Shown: positions 43,757 to 55,396 of the stretch, in pieces | Numbering within the stretch: position 1 is the stretch's first letter | Layout of the letters: each line of letters begins with the position of its first letter | Assembly (NCBI GenBank): GCA_021811565.1 | Contig: JAJZOL010000147.1 | Coordinates: forward strand, 1 to 61,714 | DNA length: 61,714 nt | Reading direction: 5' to 3' | Origin: a bacterium | GTDB taxonomy: Bacteria > Armatimonadota > Chthonomonadetes > Chthonomonadales > CAJBBX01 | Notes under the pieces: model-generated | Seen by the model: only the letters and a program-made list of their open reading frames with translations | Databases searched by the model: none | What the model was told of the DNA's origin: nothing | Program-made: the position numbers and the translations under genes

Positions 43757-44977
43757 CTATTTTATTGATTCTTGAAACTCCTCGGGCAATCTTTCAACTC
43801 TGCGCTTGATCTCTGCAAGGAAACGCGCCCCGCCGACTCCATTGATCAGCCTATGATCAAATGTTAAAGACATCCTTGCGACTTTTCTAAAGGCGCACGC
43901 TCCGTCAATCGCGGGATAAGCCTCATCATGAGGCGCTCCAAGAAATAACGTTGCAACCGCCGGAGCGATCACCACGGGAATGGCGAACCGGATTCCGGTG
44001 TGGGAGAGGTTCGTCAAACTCAACTGCATTACGTCACCGGTTTGGTCCTCACCCGCTTTCGCGCGTTTCATTGCGTCTTCAGCCACATCGCAGAAGCTCA
44101 CAAAGTCGAGTGTGTCGGCGTCAGGAATCCTGGCCATCACCAATTCATCATCCGGCATGGACACCGCCACACCCAAGTGAAGGTGTTCGTATTCGCGGAT
44201 TTTATTCTCGTTTAGAAGAGCGGAGCGGAATTTTGGATGGTTTTTTGAAGATTGAACGACACACCATGCGAACAAAAGGAAACGCGACGGTTTCCGGATG
44301 GCATCCGTGGGAATCCATTTTTTACGGACCTGTTCCAGCACATCCCATTGAATGAACGATTCCAACGTTGCCGGGATCGTCTGGCTCACACCTCGCTGCA
44401 ATCGATAAATGAGGGTTCGCTGTCGAGAGGTTATGGAGATATCGTTGTGGGAATAAACCCGCGTCGAAGCATCGCCGTTGATCTCTTTCATCAGGAGATG
44501 TTCCAAATCGCTCTTTTCAACCCTGCGCCCCAAATCCCGATACAGCGACAAAATCTCCTCATCCGTGATGTTTTTTTGATGCGCGTATTGTCGTTCACGC
44601 GGAGAGACATGTAGATTGCGCAGACTTGGCAGTGGGACATCCGTTACAGGCGATAAGAGACCGTTTGTCTGTTTCTCTTCGATTTCGTCCCGAGAGTATC
44701 CCCCGGTCTTGGTTACCACAGCCGCCCGAGAAAGATCATTCGAGCGAATTCTTCCTACGACAGCCCCAATTGGAAGAACCTCGCCTTCAGCGACTAGCCA
44801 TTCATCAAGAAACCCTGCCGACGGAGATTCGATTTCCATCACCGCCTTGTCGGTTTCCATCTCGAATACGGGCTCATCACGGGCAATTTCATCCCCAGGG
44901 TTTTTCAGGAATCGGATGATTCGAGCTTCCTGAAGACCCTCACCCAGTTGGGGAATAACAATTTCAGTTGCTGGCAT
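43757..44977 (-). CDS. Dihydrolipoamide acyltransferase (E2) of a 2-oxoacid dehydrogenase complex
   Basis: 406 residues. Lipoyl domain at 1-78 with the lipoylated K44 in METDKAVMEIES; peripheral-subunit-binding domain at about 122-165 (VSPRERQYAHQKNITDEEIL); catalytic CAT-like domain from about 175. The active-site motif reads SLTFDHRLINGVGGARF: H375 is present, but the usual Asp of HxxxDG is N379. The E2 carries the acyl group from E1 to coenzyme A. It lies 87 nt downstream of the fused E1 gene on the same strand; the E3 (dihydrolipoamide dehydrogenase) is not in the window. Substrate (pyruvate, branched-chain or other 2-oxoacid) cannot be fixed by sequence alone. Confidence 0.93.
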   Translation of the reverse strand: MPATEIVIPQLGEGLQEARIIRFLKNPGDEIARDEPVFEMETDKAVMEIESPSAGFLDEWLVAEGEVLPIGAVVGRIRSNDLSRAAVVTKTGGYSRDEIEEKQTNGLLSPVTDVPLPSLRNLHVSPRERQYAHQKNITDEEILSLYRDLGRRVEKSDLEHLLMKEINGDASTRVYSHNDISITSRQRTLIYRLQRGVSQTIPATLESFIQWDVLEQVRKKWIPTDAIRKPSRFLLFAWCVVQSSKNHPKFRSALLNENKIREYEHLHLGVAVSMPDDELVMARIPDADTLDFVSFCDVAEDAMKRAKAGEDQTGDVMQLSLTNLSHTGIRFAIPVVIAPAVATLFLGAPHDEAYPAIDGACAFRKVARMSLTFDHRLINGVGGARFLAEIKRRVERLPEEFQESIK

Positions 44978-45064
44978 GGGATATCTGTTCCGCTCCTTTG
45001 ACTGAAAGAGATTATTAACATTACCACCAAAGAGTGAAAGGCGATCCTATCACATCGTGCTTTG

Positions 45065-47059
45065 TTATTGCGGATGAACTAAATCCAGCAAAGCTTTGAG
45101 TGTGCGATCCACATCCGGCAGGGATGCATATTCCAAATGGGGTGCAAAGGGAACAGGAACATCCTCTCTCGCTAATAATACGGGAGGATCGCTGAGCAGA
45201 TTCCATCGTTCCGGTTTCGTGACGATTTCTGAAATGATAGTCTGACCGAAGCTCCCCGTCTTTGCATCCTCCTCGATCACTAACAATCGTCCCGTCTTCA
45301 AGAGAGAAGCGCATATTCCCTCCCAATCACATGGCACGAGGGTTCGTAAATCCAACACCTCAACGCTAATCCCGTGAGATTGAGCTTGATCCGCAACTTC
45401 CAATGCCACCTCAATACAATTCCCCCAACTCACCAAGGTGACATCGGTCCCCTCTCTTCTAATCGCTAGTTTGCCAAAAGGTATTGGAGCGAATGATTCC
45501 GGAGATGCCTCTCGCTTTCGAAATATATGCTTGGGTATTAGATAAAGTGTTGGATTGTCGCTTTCTATCGCTGTCAACAGCAATCCAGCGGCATCCTCGG
45601 GAGTGCTCGGAGAAACGACTTCTATGCCCGCCAAATGCGCCCATATTCCCTCATTGGTTTGACTATGCCATGGTCCGCCGCCGGGTAGATACGCCCCACA
45701 GGGAGCGAGTAGAACCATGGGACATGTCCATGCACCGCAGGTTCTCCACCGCAAAGTCGATACCTGAGTGGAAAGTTGGTTGAAGCCAGTGGTGATAAAG
45801 TCAATGAATTGAATCTCGAATATGGGCTTAGCCCCAGTTGCGGCTAGCCCCACGGCTGTTCCGATAATTGTCGCCTCGGCTAAAGGAGAGTTGAGTACCC
45901 TGCCGGGAAATGAGGAACTCAATCCTTTTGTAAGTCCGAAAACTCCGCCTTTGGGGTCTTCGATATCCTCACCCATCATAATTACCCGAGGGTCCGTTTC
46001 CAACGTATGACGGAGCGTATCATTGATCGCCGTCACCATGGTAACGCTATCAGCATCGGCGGGCTTAATGCATGCATCGAGATCAATGGGTTTTTGCTGC
46101 GCCATCATATGATCTCGAAGTGCGCTTGTTGAAGGCAGCGGCGCCTCCTCGGCTTTCAAGTAATCCCGCTCCACCTTTAGGGCTATTTGATCCTTGATGC
46201 ACTCCCACTCCTCGGCTGATATGACGCCTTCCTGAATGAGGCGATCTTTCGTCTGTGCAATCGGATCCAACAAGATTATATCTTCCAAATCCTGCTCGGG
46301 ACGGTAAACCCTTTGATCATCCGAGGATGTATGGGAGCACAATCGATCCAGTTCGCACCAAAGCACTGTGGGACCTTCACCCGCCCGCGCTTTCTCAACG
46401 GCGATAACGCCATGACGATAAATAACATCCGGCACTCGACCATCCAAACGCACATAATGCTCATCGTTGAATACCCCCAGACGATAGGGATTTTGATGGA
46501 TGGTGTTGGTGCTTATGCCATACAAATTATCCTCGACCACAAACACGATCGGGAGTTTTTCCTGAATTGCAAATGCGACCGCCTCAAAATACTCTCCCTG
46601 CCTAAGAGAGGCGTCTCCTATGGTGCAAAGAACGACGGAGTGTTCCCCGTTTCTTCGCAAATTCCATGCGCATCCCACTGCAGGCAGACATTGGCTCGAT
46701 GTAGGAGTGGCGATAGAGAAAATATTCAACGGACGGCTGCTGTAATGCCCGTGCATGGGGCGACCGGAGCCGTTCACGTCCTCTCTCGCAAAGAAGCTAA
46801 GAGCGATCTCATAGGTGGACAAACCACGGGCAATGCAAAGAGCACGGTCGCGATAGTAGGGAAACAGAAAGTCTTCAGGGCCAAGAAGAAAAGAGAGAAC
46901 GGCGATAGCCTCATGGCCCATGCCTGCGACCTGAAATATCCCGCGGTTTTGTCTCAGTAAAATGCCTTCACGACGGTCTCCCTGACGCGATTCCTCCATG
47001 ATGCGAAGCAACGGCAACGCGGGATAGCTCTGAGAAATATCCATAATAGCTGATTTCAT
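45065..47059 (-). CDS. Fused E1 alpha-beta of a 2-oxoacid dehydrogenase
   Basis: 664 residues, about the sum of separate alpha and beta subunits. The alpha half (1-320) has the thiamine diphosphate motif GDASLRQGEYFEAVAFAIQE ending at VVEDN, and a FPYYRDRALCIARGLS stretch typical of the branched-chain type. The beta half (about 345-664) has VIMMGEDIEDPKGGVFGLTK, NSPLAEATIIGTAVGLAATG and LRTLVPCDWEGI. It decarboxylates a 2-oxoacid and acylates the E2 lipoyl group. Fusion of alpha and beta in one chain is known in some bacteria. AGGA is 7 nt before the ATG. A minus-strand TATAAT at 47211-47216 could be its -10 box. Confidence 0.94.
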   Translation of the reverse strand: MKSAIMDISQSYPALPLLRIMEESRQGDRREGILLRQNRGIFQVAGMGHEAIAVLSFLLGPEDFLFPYYRDRALCIARGLSTYEIALSFFAREDVNGSGRPMHGHYSSRPLNIFSIATPTSSQCLPAVGCAWNLRRNGEHSVVLCTIGDASLRQGEYFEAVAFAIQEKLPIVFVVEDNLYGISTNTIHQNPYRLGVFNDEHYVRLDGRVPDVIYRHGVIAVEKARAGEGPTVLWCELDRLCSHTSSDDQRVYRPEQDLEDIILLDPIAQTKDRLIQEGVISAEEWECIKDQIALKVERDYLKAEEAPLPSTSALRDHMMAQQKPIDLDACIKPADADSVTMVTAINDTLRHTLETDPRVIMMGEDIEDPKGGVFGLTKGLSSSFPGRVLNSPLAEATIIGTAVGLAATGAKPIFEIQFIDFITTGFNQLSTQVSTLRWRTCGAWTCPMVLLAPCGAYLPGGGPWHSQTNEGIWAHLAGIEVVSPSTPEDAAGLLLTAIESDNPTLYLIPKHIFRKREASPESFAPIPFGKLAIRREGTDVTLVSWGNCIEVALEVADQAQSHGISVEVLDLRTLVPCDWEGICASLLKTGRLLVIEEDAKTGSFGQTIISEIVTKPERWNLLSDPPVLLAREDVPVPFAPHLEYASLPDVDRTLKALLDLVHPQ

Positions 47060-49649
<2,590 letters not shown>

Positions 49650-49773
49650 ATTTTCGCGAATATTCCGATAATTATCGCTCCCGTTTTTGCGGTAATATAG
49701 GAAAACACCAATAAAGTCCAGTCATGTTTAACGAATACGTTTTATCGCAGTTTTAATCGTATCGGAGCAATTC

Positions 49774-50595
49774 TTGATATTCACACGCAGAATCGCGAGA
49801 GAGTTGGCCCTTAAAGCCCTGTTTCAAAAGGATGTCGGCAAGCAGCCGCTTGAAGAGATATTTCCTGGCATTATGGAGCAAATACGCTTCATCGTGATGG
49901 AACCCATTCAACAGATATCGATGCGCGATCAAAATATCATACACGACCAATCTCGGAGTAAAACCGATAATCCGGAGATATCCCCTAAAACTCGCAGATT
50001 GATACGTCAATCCGCGACAATGATGATCAAGAGCATGCAGCAACTCAGATCTCAAACGGAGTCGATCATCGCTCGAATGGTGGATGTCCATCCCGCCATA
50101 ACCCAAGCGCAGGGACGAGAGGAGCTTAAAACCCACATTGAAGATGCCAAAGTCCGAATCACGAAACTCACTCAAAAGAATACTCCGTTCGCCGACATTT
50201 TAATCGAATCCGCTGAACAAGCATATCATGCCACACAGCACCTTCTGGCTGCGTTCGATAAACATGCGGAGGACGCTATTCAAATTGCGGAATTCACGCG
50301 GGAACTGGTGTTTGGAACAAGAAAAATGCGGCGGGAGATCGACCATATTTTATCGATGAACGCGACCGGCTGGACACTGGCTCGACAAGCCGCCGTTGAT
50401 AGAAATATACTCCGTATCGCAGCCTATGAAATCCTATACATGAAGGATATCCCAATCGCCGCTACGATTAACGAAGCGATTGAACTGGCGAAGAAATACA
50501 GCACGGAGGAATCCGGTCGATTTGTCAACGGAGTTTTGGGTGCTCTCGGGCCTCGGCTTCTCGACGACGCTAATGAATCGTTGCCTAAGGTCTGA
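49774..50595 (+). CDS. nusB: Transcription antitermination factor NusB with a large internal insert
   Basis: 273 residues from TTG 49774, which has GGAG 6 nt upstream. The start FTRRIARELALKALFQKDVG and the end VDRNILRIAAYEILYMKDIP with INEAIELAKKYSTEESGRF and FVNGVLGALG are canonical NusB. Between them (residues about 38-160) is an extra, mostly helical stretch of about 120 residues (for example TRRLIRQSATMMIKSMQQLR), roughly doubling the usual 140-residue protein. NusB binds boxA RNA with S10 for rRNA antitermination. The insert should lie on one face and could add a partner-binding site. No signs of a frame break. Confidence 0.88.
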   Translation: MIFTRRIARELALKALFQKDVGKQPLEEIFPGIMEQIRFIVMEPIQQISMRDQNIIHDQSRSKTDNPEISPKTRRLIRQSATMMIKSMQQLRSQTESIIARMVDVHPAITQAQGREELKTHIEDAKVRITKLTQKNTPFADILIESAEQAYHATQHLLAAFDKHAEDAIQIAEFTRELVFGTRKMRREIDHILSMNATGWTLARQAAVDRNILRIAAYEILYMKDIPIAATINEAIELAKKYSTEESGRFVNGVLGALGPRLLDDANESLPKV

Positions 50596-50672
50596 AGCCG
50601 TATTCACCTCAAACTCGACCATAACATGATGATACCGAGCGAAAAAATCACCGTATCGCGGGATAATATTCC

Positions 50673-51761
50673 ATGTTAGGTTCCTTGTTATTTAAAAATC
50701 TGGCGAAATGGTTGATGTCACTTGGAGAGGAGGAGCACCCGCAAGCGGGTTTGCTGGAATCATCTCCGTCCGCGGAAGCACCCATCGCCCCCACAATTCC
50801 TCCTACGGACTTTCACCACCCTAAAGTCAGCCGAGCCTCTATGGGATGCAATTTTGATATCTATCTTGCAGGATCGGATTATGACAACCTAACCGGTGCA
50901 GCCGAACAGGCTCTAGATGAAATCACACGACTTGAAAATCGCCTCAGTAGTTTTATTGAGGATAGCGACGTAACCAGAATAAACGCCTACGCCTCCAAGG
51001 GCTGGGTTCGCTTGGAGCCAAGATTATATCACCTAATACGTTATGCGTCGGATATCTCAGGAAAAACCAATGGGGCGTTTGATATCACCTGCGCGCCACT
51101 GGTGCGTTTATGGGGCTTCTATACAAAAACCGACACGCCTCCGGATAAGCAGGCGATACTAAACGCGCTGGAATCTGTCGGGTTCGACCATATTCTTTTC
51201 GATGACGAAGAAAGTATGATCTCGTTCGCCCGCGAAGGAATGGAAATCGACCTCGGCGCGATCGGCAAGGGATACGCAATCGATGAGGCTGTGGATACTC
51301 TGCGCCGATATGGTGTGGAACACGCCGTGATAAGCGGCGGCGATAGCACGATTTACGCTTTAGGTTCCACTGAAACAGGGGAGCCGTGGCGCTTCCATGT
51401 TACCGATCCCTTTCACCCCGAAACGAAATTGTGCGCGGTGAATCTTAGGAATGAGGCATTATCCACATCCGCGATCACAGAGCAGTTTTTTATTCATGAC
51501 GGCAAGCGTTACGGGCACATCCTTGATCCGCGCACCGGTTATCCTTCCGACACCGACATCCTTAGCTCCACAGTAATCTGCGCATCGGGGATGGAAAGCG
51601 ACGCTTACTCCACCGCCATATTCCTCATGGGAGTGGAGAAAGCGAGGATATTCTGTTCGACACTTAAAGGCATGAGGGTGGTTTTAACTTTCATTGATAA
51701 CGATAAAACGGCGTTTGTGAAGTTGGGAGATTGGGATAACACCGATATCCCCGTCGAATAG
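50673..51761 (+). CDS. apbE: FAD:protein FMN transferase (ApbE family)
   Basis: 362 residues. The core of ApbE is clear: SRASMGCNFDIYLAG, ALDEITRLENRLSSFIEDSD, GAFDITCAPLVRLWGFY, EIDLGAIGKGYAIDEAVDTL, the AVISGGDSTIYALG loop and GKRYGHILDPRTGYPSD with the metal-binding DA-type end GMESDAYSTAIFLMG. ApbE attaches FMN to Thr of FMN_bind-domain proteins using FAD and Mg2+. No lipoprotein signal is evident at the N-terminus, so the cell side is uncertain. No FMN_bind substrate is seen in this window, though the NapH-like electron-transfer set at 13.5-18.3 kb suggests the organism uses such extracytoplasmic redox systems. Confidence 0.93.
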   Translation: MLGSLLFKNLAKWLMSLGEEEHPQAGLLESSPSAEAPIAPTIPPTDFHHPKVSRASMGCNFDIYLAGSDYDNLTGAAEQALDEITRLENRLSSFIEDSDVTRINAYASKGWVRLEPRLYHLIRYASDISGKTNGAFDITCAPLVRLWGFYTKTDTPPDKQAILNALESVGFDHILFDDEESMISFAREGMEIDLGAIGKGYAIDEAVDTLRRYGVEHAVISGGDSTIYALGSTETGEPWRFHVTDPFHPETKLCAVNLRNEALSTSAITEQFFIHDGKRYGHILDPRTGYPSDTDILSSTVICASGMESDAYSTAIFLMGVEKARIFCSTLKGMRVVLTFIDNDKTAFVKLGDWDNTDIPVE

Positions 51762-51827
51762 TCTTATAAGGTTGGAATTGTAACAGTCGGCCCGAATCAT
51801 ACACTCACAAAAAGCGAGGATCACGGA

Positions 51828-53138
51828 ATGAAGAGGACTATTTCCTTTCAATCAACTGACATGAGTCGCAGGGAGTTCATCCAAGGCACCGCTGCGATCG
51901 CATCCGCATTCGGTTTGGGTCTTAGCCAGATCGCTCAGGCGCAGGACGCCAGCCCTGCTGCATCGGGGGACGTGCGCCCTGTGAATGTCGCATTCATTGG
52001 AGTGGGAGCGCAGGGTTTTGGTGTGGATTTCAAGCGCGCCATGAATGTGCCGGGGGTTCGAATGGTGGCTATTTGCGACGTATACGAACCTAACCTGAAT
52101 CGCGCCCTGAAGGATGCACCGAACGCAACAGGTTACAAGGATTACCGCCAGGTAATGGACCGCAAGGATGTCGAAGCGGTGTTGATAGCCACTCCAATCA
52201 TCTGGCATGCCCCAATCGCCATCGCGGCTTTGGAATCCGGCAAACATGTGTTCAGTGAAAAAATGATGGCGTACACCATTGAAGAGGCGCGTAACATGGC
52301 GCGCGCGGCCATAAAAAACAATCGAATACTCCAGATCGGCCATCAGCGCAAATCCAGCATCCTATATAATCACGGATGGGATCTTATCAGAAATAAAAAG
52401 ATATGCGGCATTGTAACTCATATCCGAGCCCAATGGAACCGCAACAGCAGTTGGAGACGTCCGGTCCCACCAGATACGACGGATAAGTTTTGGAACTGGA
52501 GGCTGTACAAAGAGACCTCTCAAGGGCTATTGGCGGAACTCGGCTCCCATCAAATCCAAGTTGTGAACTGGTACTTGGAATCGCGCCCGACCTCGGTGGT
52601 TGGATTGGGAGGCATTGATTATTGGAAGGATGGAAGAACTGTCAATGACAATGTGGAGGTTCTCTACGAATACCCGAACGGAATCAAATTGAACTACACC
52701 TCCTTAACCACCAATCAATTTGACGGTTACGCGGAACAATTCATGGGCAAGGATGGCACCCTTATCGTCTCGGAAGGCACGGGCGGACAGTTTTATCGCG
52801 AACCGAACGCACCCCTGTTGGATTGGATGAAACATCCGGTGGGAGGCAAATTAACAGGCGAACATAAGGAACCGGGATTGCTTCTTGATCCCTCAGCCAC
52901 GAAAAAACTGAACAAATCCGGCGTCAAGGTTGGGGAGATGACTATCGAAGGGGATGTGCGAGGCAAGGATGACTACCAATTGGAGATGGATAACTTCTTC
53001 AACAGCATCCGCACCGGGGCGCCCGTGGCGTGCACCGCGATGGACGGTTTCGAGGCTGCAGTGGCGGTAATTAAGGCGAATGAAGCCATAGCCAAAAAGT
53101 CCAGGGTGGTCATACACGACTCCGATTACAGCATCTGA
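51828..53138 (+). CDS. Tat-exported Gfo/Idh/MocA family oxidoreductase
   Basis: 436 residues, GAGG before the ATG. MSRREFIQGTAAIASAFGLG is a Tat signal (RREF) with the cleavage region AQAQDAS. The NAD(P)-binding Rossmann domain begins NVAFIGVGAQGFGVDFKRAM; the conserved EKP-type motif is HVFSEKMMAYT, with Met in place of Pro. The C-terminal substrate domain follows (NRNSSWRRPVPPDTTDKFWN; QGLLAELGSHQIQVVNWYLE). Exported members in Planctomycetes and Bacteroidota act on polysaccharide sugars, some as NAD-dependent glycosidases. The substrate here is unknown. It stands alone between apbE and a 420-nt gap. Confidence 0.9.
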   Translation: MKRTISFQSTDMSRREFIQGTAAIASAFGLGLSQIAQAQDASPAASGDVRPVNVAFIGVGAQGFGVDFKRAMNVPGVRMVAICDVYEPNLNRALKDAPNATGYKDYRQVMDRKDVEAVLIATPIIWHAPIAIAALESGKHVFSEKMMAYTIEEARNMARAAIKNNRILQIGHQRKSSILYNHGWDLIRNKKICGIVTHIRAQWNRNSSWRRPVPPDTTDKFWNWRLYKETSQGLLAELGSHQIQVVNWYLESRPTSVVGLGGIDYWKDGRTVNDNVEVLYEYPNGIKLNYTSLTTNQFDGYAEQFMGKDGTLIVSEGTGGQFYREPNAPLLDWMKHPVGGKLTGEHKEPGLLLDPSATKKLNKSGVKVGEMTIEGDVRGKDDYQLEMDNFFNSIRTGAPVACTAMDGFEAAVAVIKANEAIAKKSRVVIHDSDYSI

Positions 53139-53558
53139 CTAACCCCTTTCTCAATCGAGACGGCTGCGAATTCGCAAATCCGGACACGACATCGCTCATT
53201 TCAAGCTTCGCCATTCGCTCGGATGATGGATTTTGCAGTCGCCTCAAATGCTGAAAGAGGAATGGGAATATTAGAAAAATCTCATTTCAGTGATGCATTT
53301 TTTTGGAAACTCCATCATTTCCCATCCGTATTAGACAGTAGAAACGAAGTTGCTTCAATATTTTTTCCGTAATCATCATCAAGATTGAGCGAAGATGACT
53401 ATGCTTTGGGAAGGTTATATTGACAACTATCAAATTCGAACGATTTTGCCGAAAATAAAATGTAACGAAACCATTCCCGTTTCGTCTATATAATCAAACA
53501 TACTGGAGAATAACCCTATAAAACAATAGCTATTGTCGTATGATGGAGGTTGATTACC
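53139..53558. other. 420-nt intergenic region
   Basis: This stretch has no gene. It contains the possible third copy of the dispersed element (53158-53244). A TATAAT (53489-53494) is 65 nt before the next ATG but lacks a good -35; a TTGACA (53420-53425) lacks a matching -10. GGAGG (53545-53549) is the ribosome binding site of the STN-domain gene. Confidence 0.6.
53158..53244. repeat. Possible diverged third copy of the dispersed element
   Basis: Its length (87 nt) matches copies A and B. The end GGATTTTGCAGTCGCCT resembles GAATTTTGCAATCACCT of copy B, and the start AGACGGCTGCGAATTCG pairs with that end in 12 of 17 positions. The interior is not similar, so the assignment is weak. It lies 20-106 nt after the Gfo/Idh/MocA stop. 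Confidence 0.35.
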
Positions 53559-54377
53559 ATGAAACTGGTCGCGGCTCGAAAATTTTTGGCATTCCTTTCC
53601 ATGATGTTTTTGGCAACGGTTTTGCTAATGCCGAACATCGCACGAGCGCAGGATACTGGTTCTGGTGGATCGCAGGATATCTCAAACAAGAAAGTTACCC
53701 TCAATCTGCAGAACGCGGACATTCACTCCGCCCTTACGCTCCTCTTCAACACTGTTGGCGCAAACTTCTCCATTGCTAGTGACGTGAGAGGCTTCGTCAC
53801 CGTTTCACTTAATGATGTTCCTTTCCAAACCGCTTTGGAGAGCATCTTACGAGCATCTAGCATGATGCCCTTAACCTATCGCATTGAAAACGGGGTGTAC
53901 ACCATATCTCCCAAGCAGGAGGATAATACCAACACATATGCTCCTACCCAGCAAGATAATACGAGTACATCCTCATCAACAACCACTCCATCGCTGCCTA
54001 AACGGTTCACCAAAATCCCGGTGAACTTCGCGGATGCGGGTGAAATAGCCTTGCTCTTGGGTGGAACACCAATCATCTCATACTATTACAATACAGCGGG
54101 CATGCTTGGAATGAATAGCATGGGAGGCGGATATGGCAACGGCTTCGGCGGCGGAGGCTTCGGAGGCTATGGTGGCGGCTATGGCGGTGGTTATGGCGGC
54201 GGCTATGGCAACTCATTCGGAGGAGGCTTCGGCGGAGGTTACGGCGGAGGGTTTGGTAACAGCTTCGGCGGAGGCTTCGGGGGCATCGGAGGTGGTCTCG
54301 GTAACTCATACGGCGGAGGATATGGCGGATACAATAACTACGGCGGCTACAATAGCGGCGGATACCGAGGATATTAA
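53559..54377 (+). CDS. Secreted STN-domain protein with Gly-rich repeat tail
   Basis: 272 residues from ATG 53559 (GGAGG 9 nt upstream; a TTG at 53550 is rejected as it overlaps the SD spacing). Signal peptide FLAFLSMMFLATVLLMPNIA. Residues about 45-125 form a secretin/TonB short N-terminal (STN) fold: KVTLNLQNADIHSALTLLFN and GFVTVSLNDVPFQTALESIL. After a Ser/Thr-rich linker the last 90 residues are almost only Gly with Tyr, Phe, Asn and Ser in GGYGGGYGGG-type repeats. It lacks the secretin barrel. It may be an extracellular or periplasmic adhesive or matrix protein; the STN domain may dock to a secretin. A strong terminator follows directly. Confidence 0.85.
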   Translation: MKLVAARKFLAFLSMMFLATVLLMPNIARAQDTGSGGSQDISNKKVTLNLQNADIHSALTLLFNTVGANFSIASDVRGFVTVSLNDVPFQTALESILRASSMMPLTYRIENGVYTISPKQEDNTNTYAPTQQDNTSTSSSTTTPSLPKRFTKIPVNFADAGEIALLLGGTPIISYYYNTAGMLGMNSMGGGYGNGFGGGGFGGYGGGYGGGYGGGYGNSFGGGFGGGYGGGFGNSFGGGFGGIGGGLGNSYGGGYGGYNNYGGYNSGGYRGY

Positions 54378-54418
54378 TAACTCCAGCCTACACATCCATC
54401 CCGAAGATACATGAGTAA

Positions 54419-54447
54419 GAGGGGCGTTTTCTATCGCCCCTCTTTTT
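54419..54447 (+). terminator. Intrinsic terminator after the STN-domain gene
   Basis: GAGGGGCG (54419-54426) pairs perfectly with CGCCCCTC (54435-54442) across an 8-nt loop and is followed by TTTTT. The U-tract overlaps the stop of the convergent ROK gene. Confidence 0.85.
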
Positions 54448-55396
54448 ATATCAACGCAATCGCCGCCAGATCCTGCGCCCTATCGCCCAATGCAGCCGGT
54501 ACCACCTCGCAAACGTAAAGCGACCGCGCCCAAGTGTATTCTTTCAATGTGTTGCGAATGGGGTTCAGGATAAGGTCTCCCGCATGGACGGCGATAGTGC
54601 CCAAAACTATTTTCTCGGGATTCAATATCTGTATCAGGTTTGATAACCCAACTCCCATGTAAAATCCAGCCTCCTCCAATATCCTGATGGAGAACGCATC
54701 CCCTTCCTTGGCGCATTCCACTACATGCTTGGCGGTGATGTTGGCTGGTTTCCCGCCTGCTTTTGCCACAAGTTGCTTGCCTCGTCCGTAATGCAGACTG
54801 TCCTGAGCCAAACGCGCAATCGCAGGCCCGGAACTCAGCGCCTCCAAGCACCCCTTCTTGCCGCATTTACAAACCGGACCGTTCAGAAGAATCGTTTGAT
54901 GCCCCGCCTCGCCAGCAAGATCATTCGTGCCATGATACAGCCTGCCATCAAGTATCATCCCGCACCCGATGCCCGTGCCCATCGTTAGATACAACATATT
55001 CACAGTGCCCCTGCCAGCCCCGAATTTCCACTCAGCCAGCGCAGTGGCGTTGGCGTCGTTCTCGAGCGCTACTTTGATATCCGGAAACTCTCTCCTTAGA
55101 ATGTCGCCTGCGGGAACTTCGACCCATAGGGGAAGGTTCGGGGGAGAAAGAATCATGCCAGTGGCGCTGTCAAGGGGACCTCCGCATGAAACTCCCAATC
55201 CCTTCAACGACTGTATTGGCACATTCCTATCCCGTAAAATGCTTTTTGCGTGCTCGCAAAGCCTTCCAAGGACACTTTCAGGCTGTTCCCCAGGGTCGGT
55301 TTCTATCTCTCGTCTATCGAACACGTCCCCTTCGGAAGAACCCAGGCACGCGGCGCACTTTGTGCCTCCAATATCCAAGCCGACGATGTATGACAT
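54446..55396 (-). CDS. ROK-family sugar kinase (glucokinase-like)
   Basis: 316 residues with AGGAG 8 nt before the ATG. The ATP phosphate loop is YIVGLDIGGTKCAACLG at the N-terminus; the catalytic Asp lies in ALENDANATALAEWKFG; the zinc-binding motif CKCGKKGCLEALSSGPAI is complete. ROK members are glucokinases, other sugar kinases (ManNAc, allose) or repressors; no N-terminal helix-turn-helix is present, so it is a kinase. Glucose is the most likely substrate. The partial second DLVHHDG motif is not seen, which is normal for this group. It sits alone between a terminator and a 343-nt gap. Confidence 0.93.
   Translation of the reverse strand: MSYIVGLDIGGTKCAACLGSSEGDVFDRREIETDPGEQPESVLGRLCEHAKSILRDRNVPIQSLKGLGVSCGGPLDSATGMILSPPNLPLWVEVPAGDILRREFPDIKVALENDANATALAEWKFGAGRGTVNMLYLTMGTGIGCGMILDGRLYHGTNDLAGEAGHQTILLNGPVCKCGKKGCLEALSSGPAIARLAQDSLHYGRGKQLVAKAGGKPANITAKHVVECAKEGDAFSIRILEEAGFYMGVGLSNLIQILNPEKIVLGTIAVHAGDLILNPIRNTLKEYTWARSLYVCEVVPAALGDRAQDLAAIALI

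Noticed and set aside
42995-44977. comF as part of a competence locus
   Set aside because: No comE, dprA or pil assembly genes are next to it; its neighbours are dehydrogenase genes.
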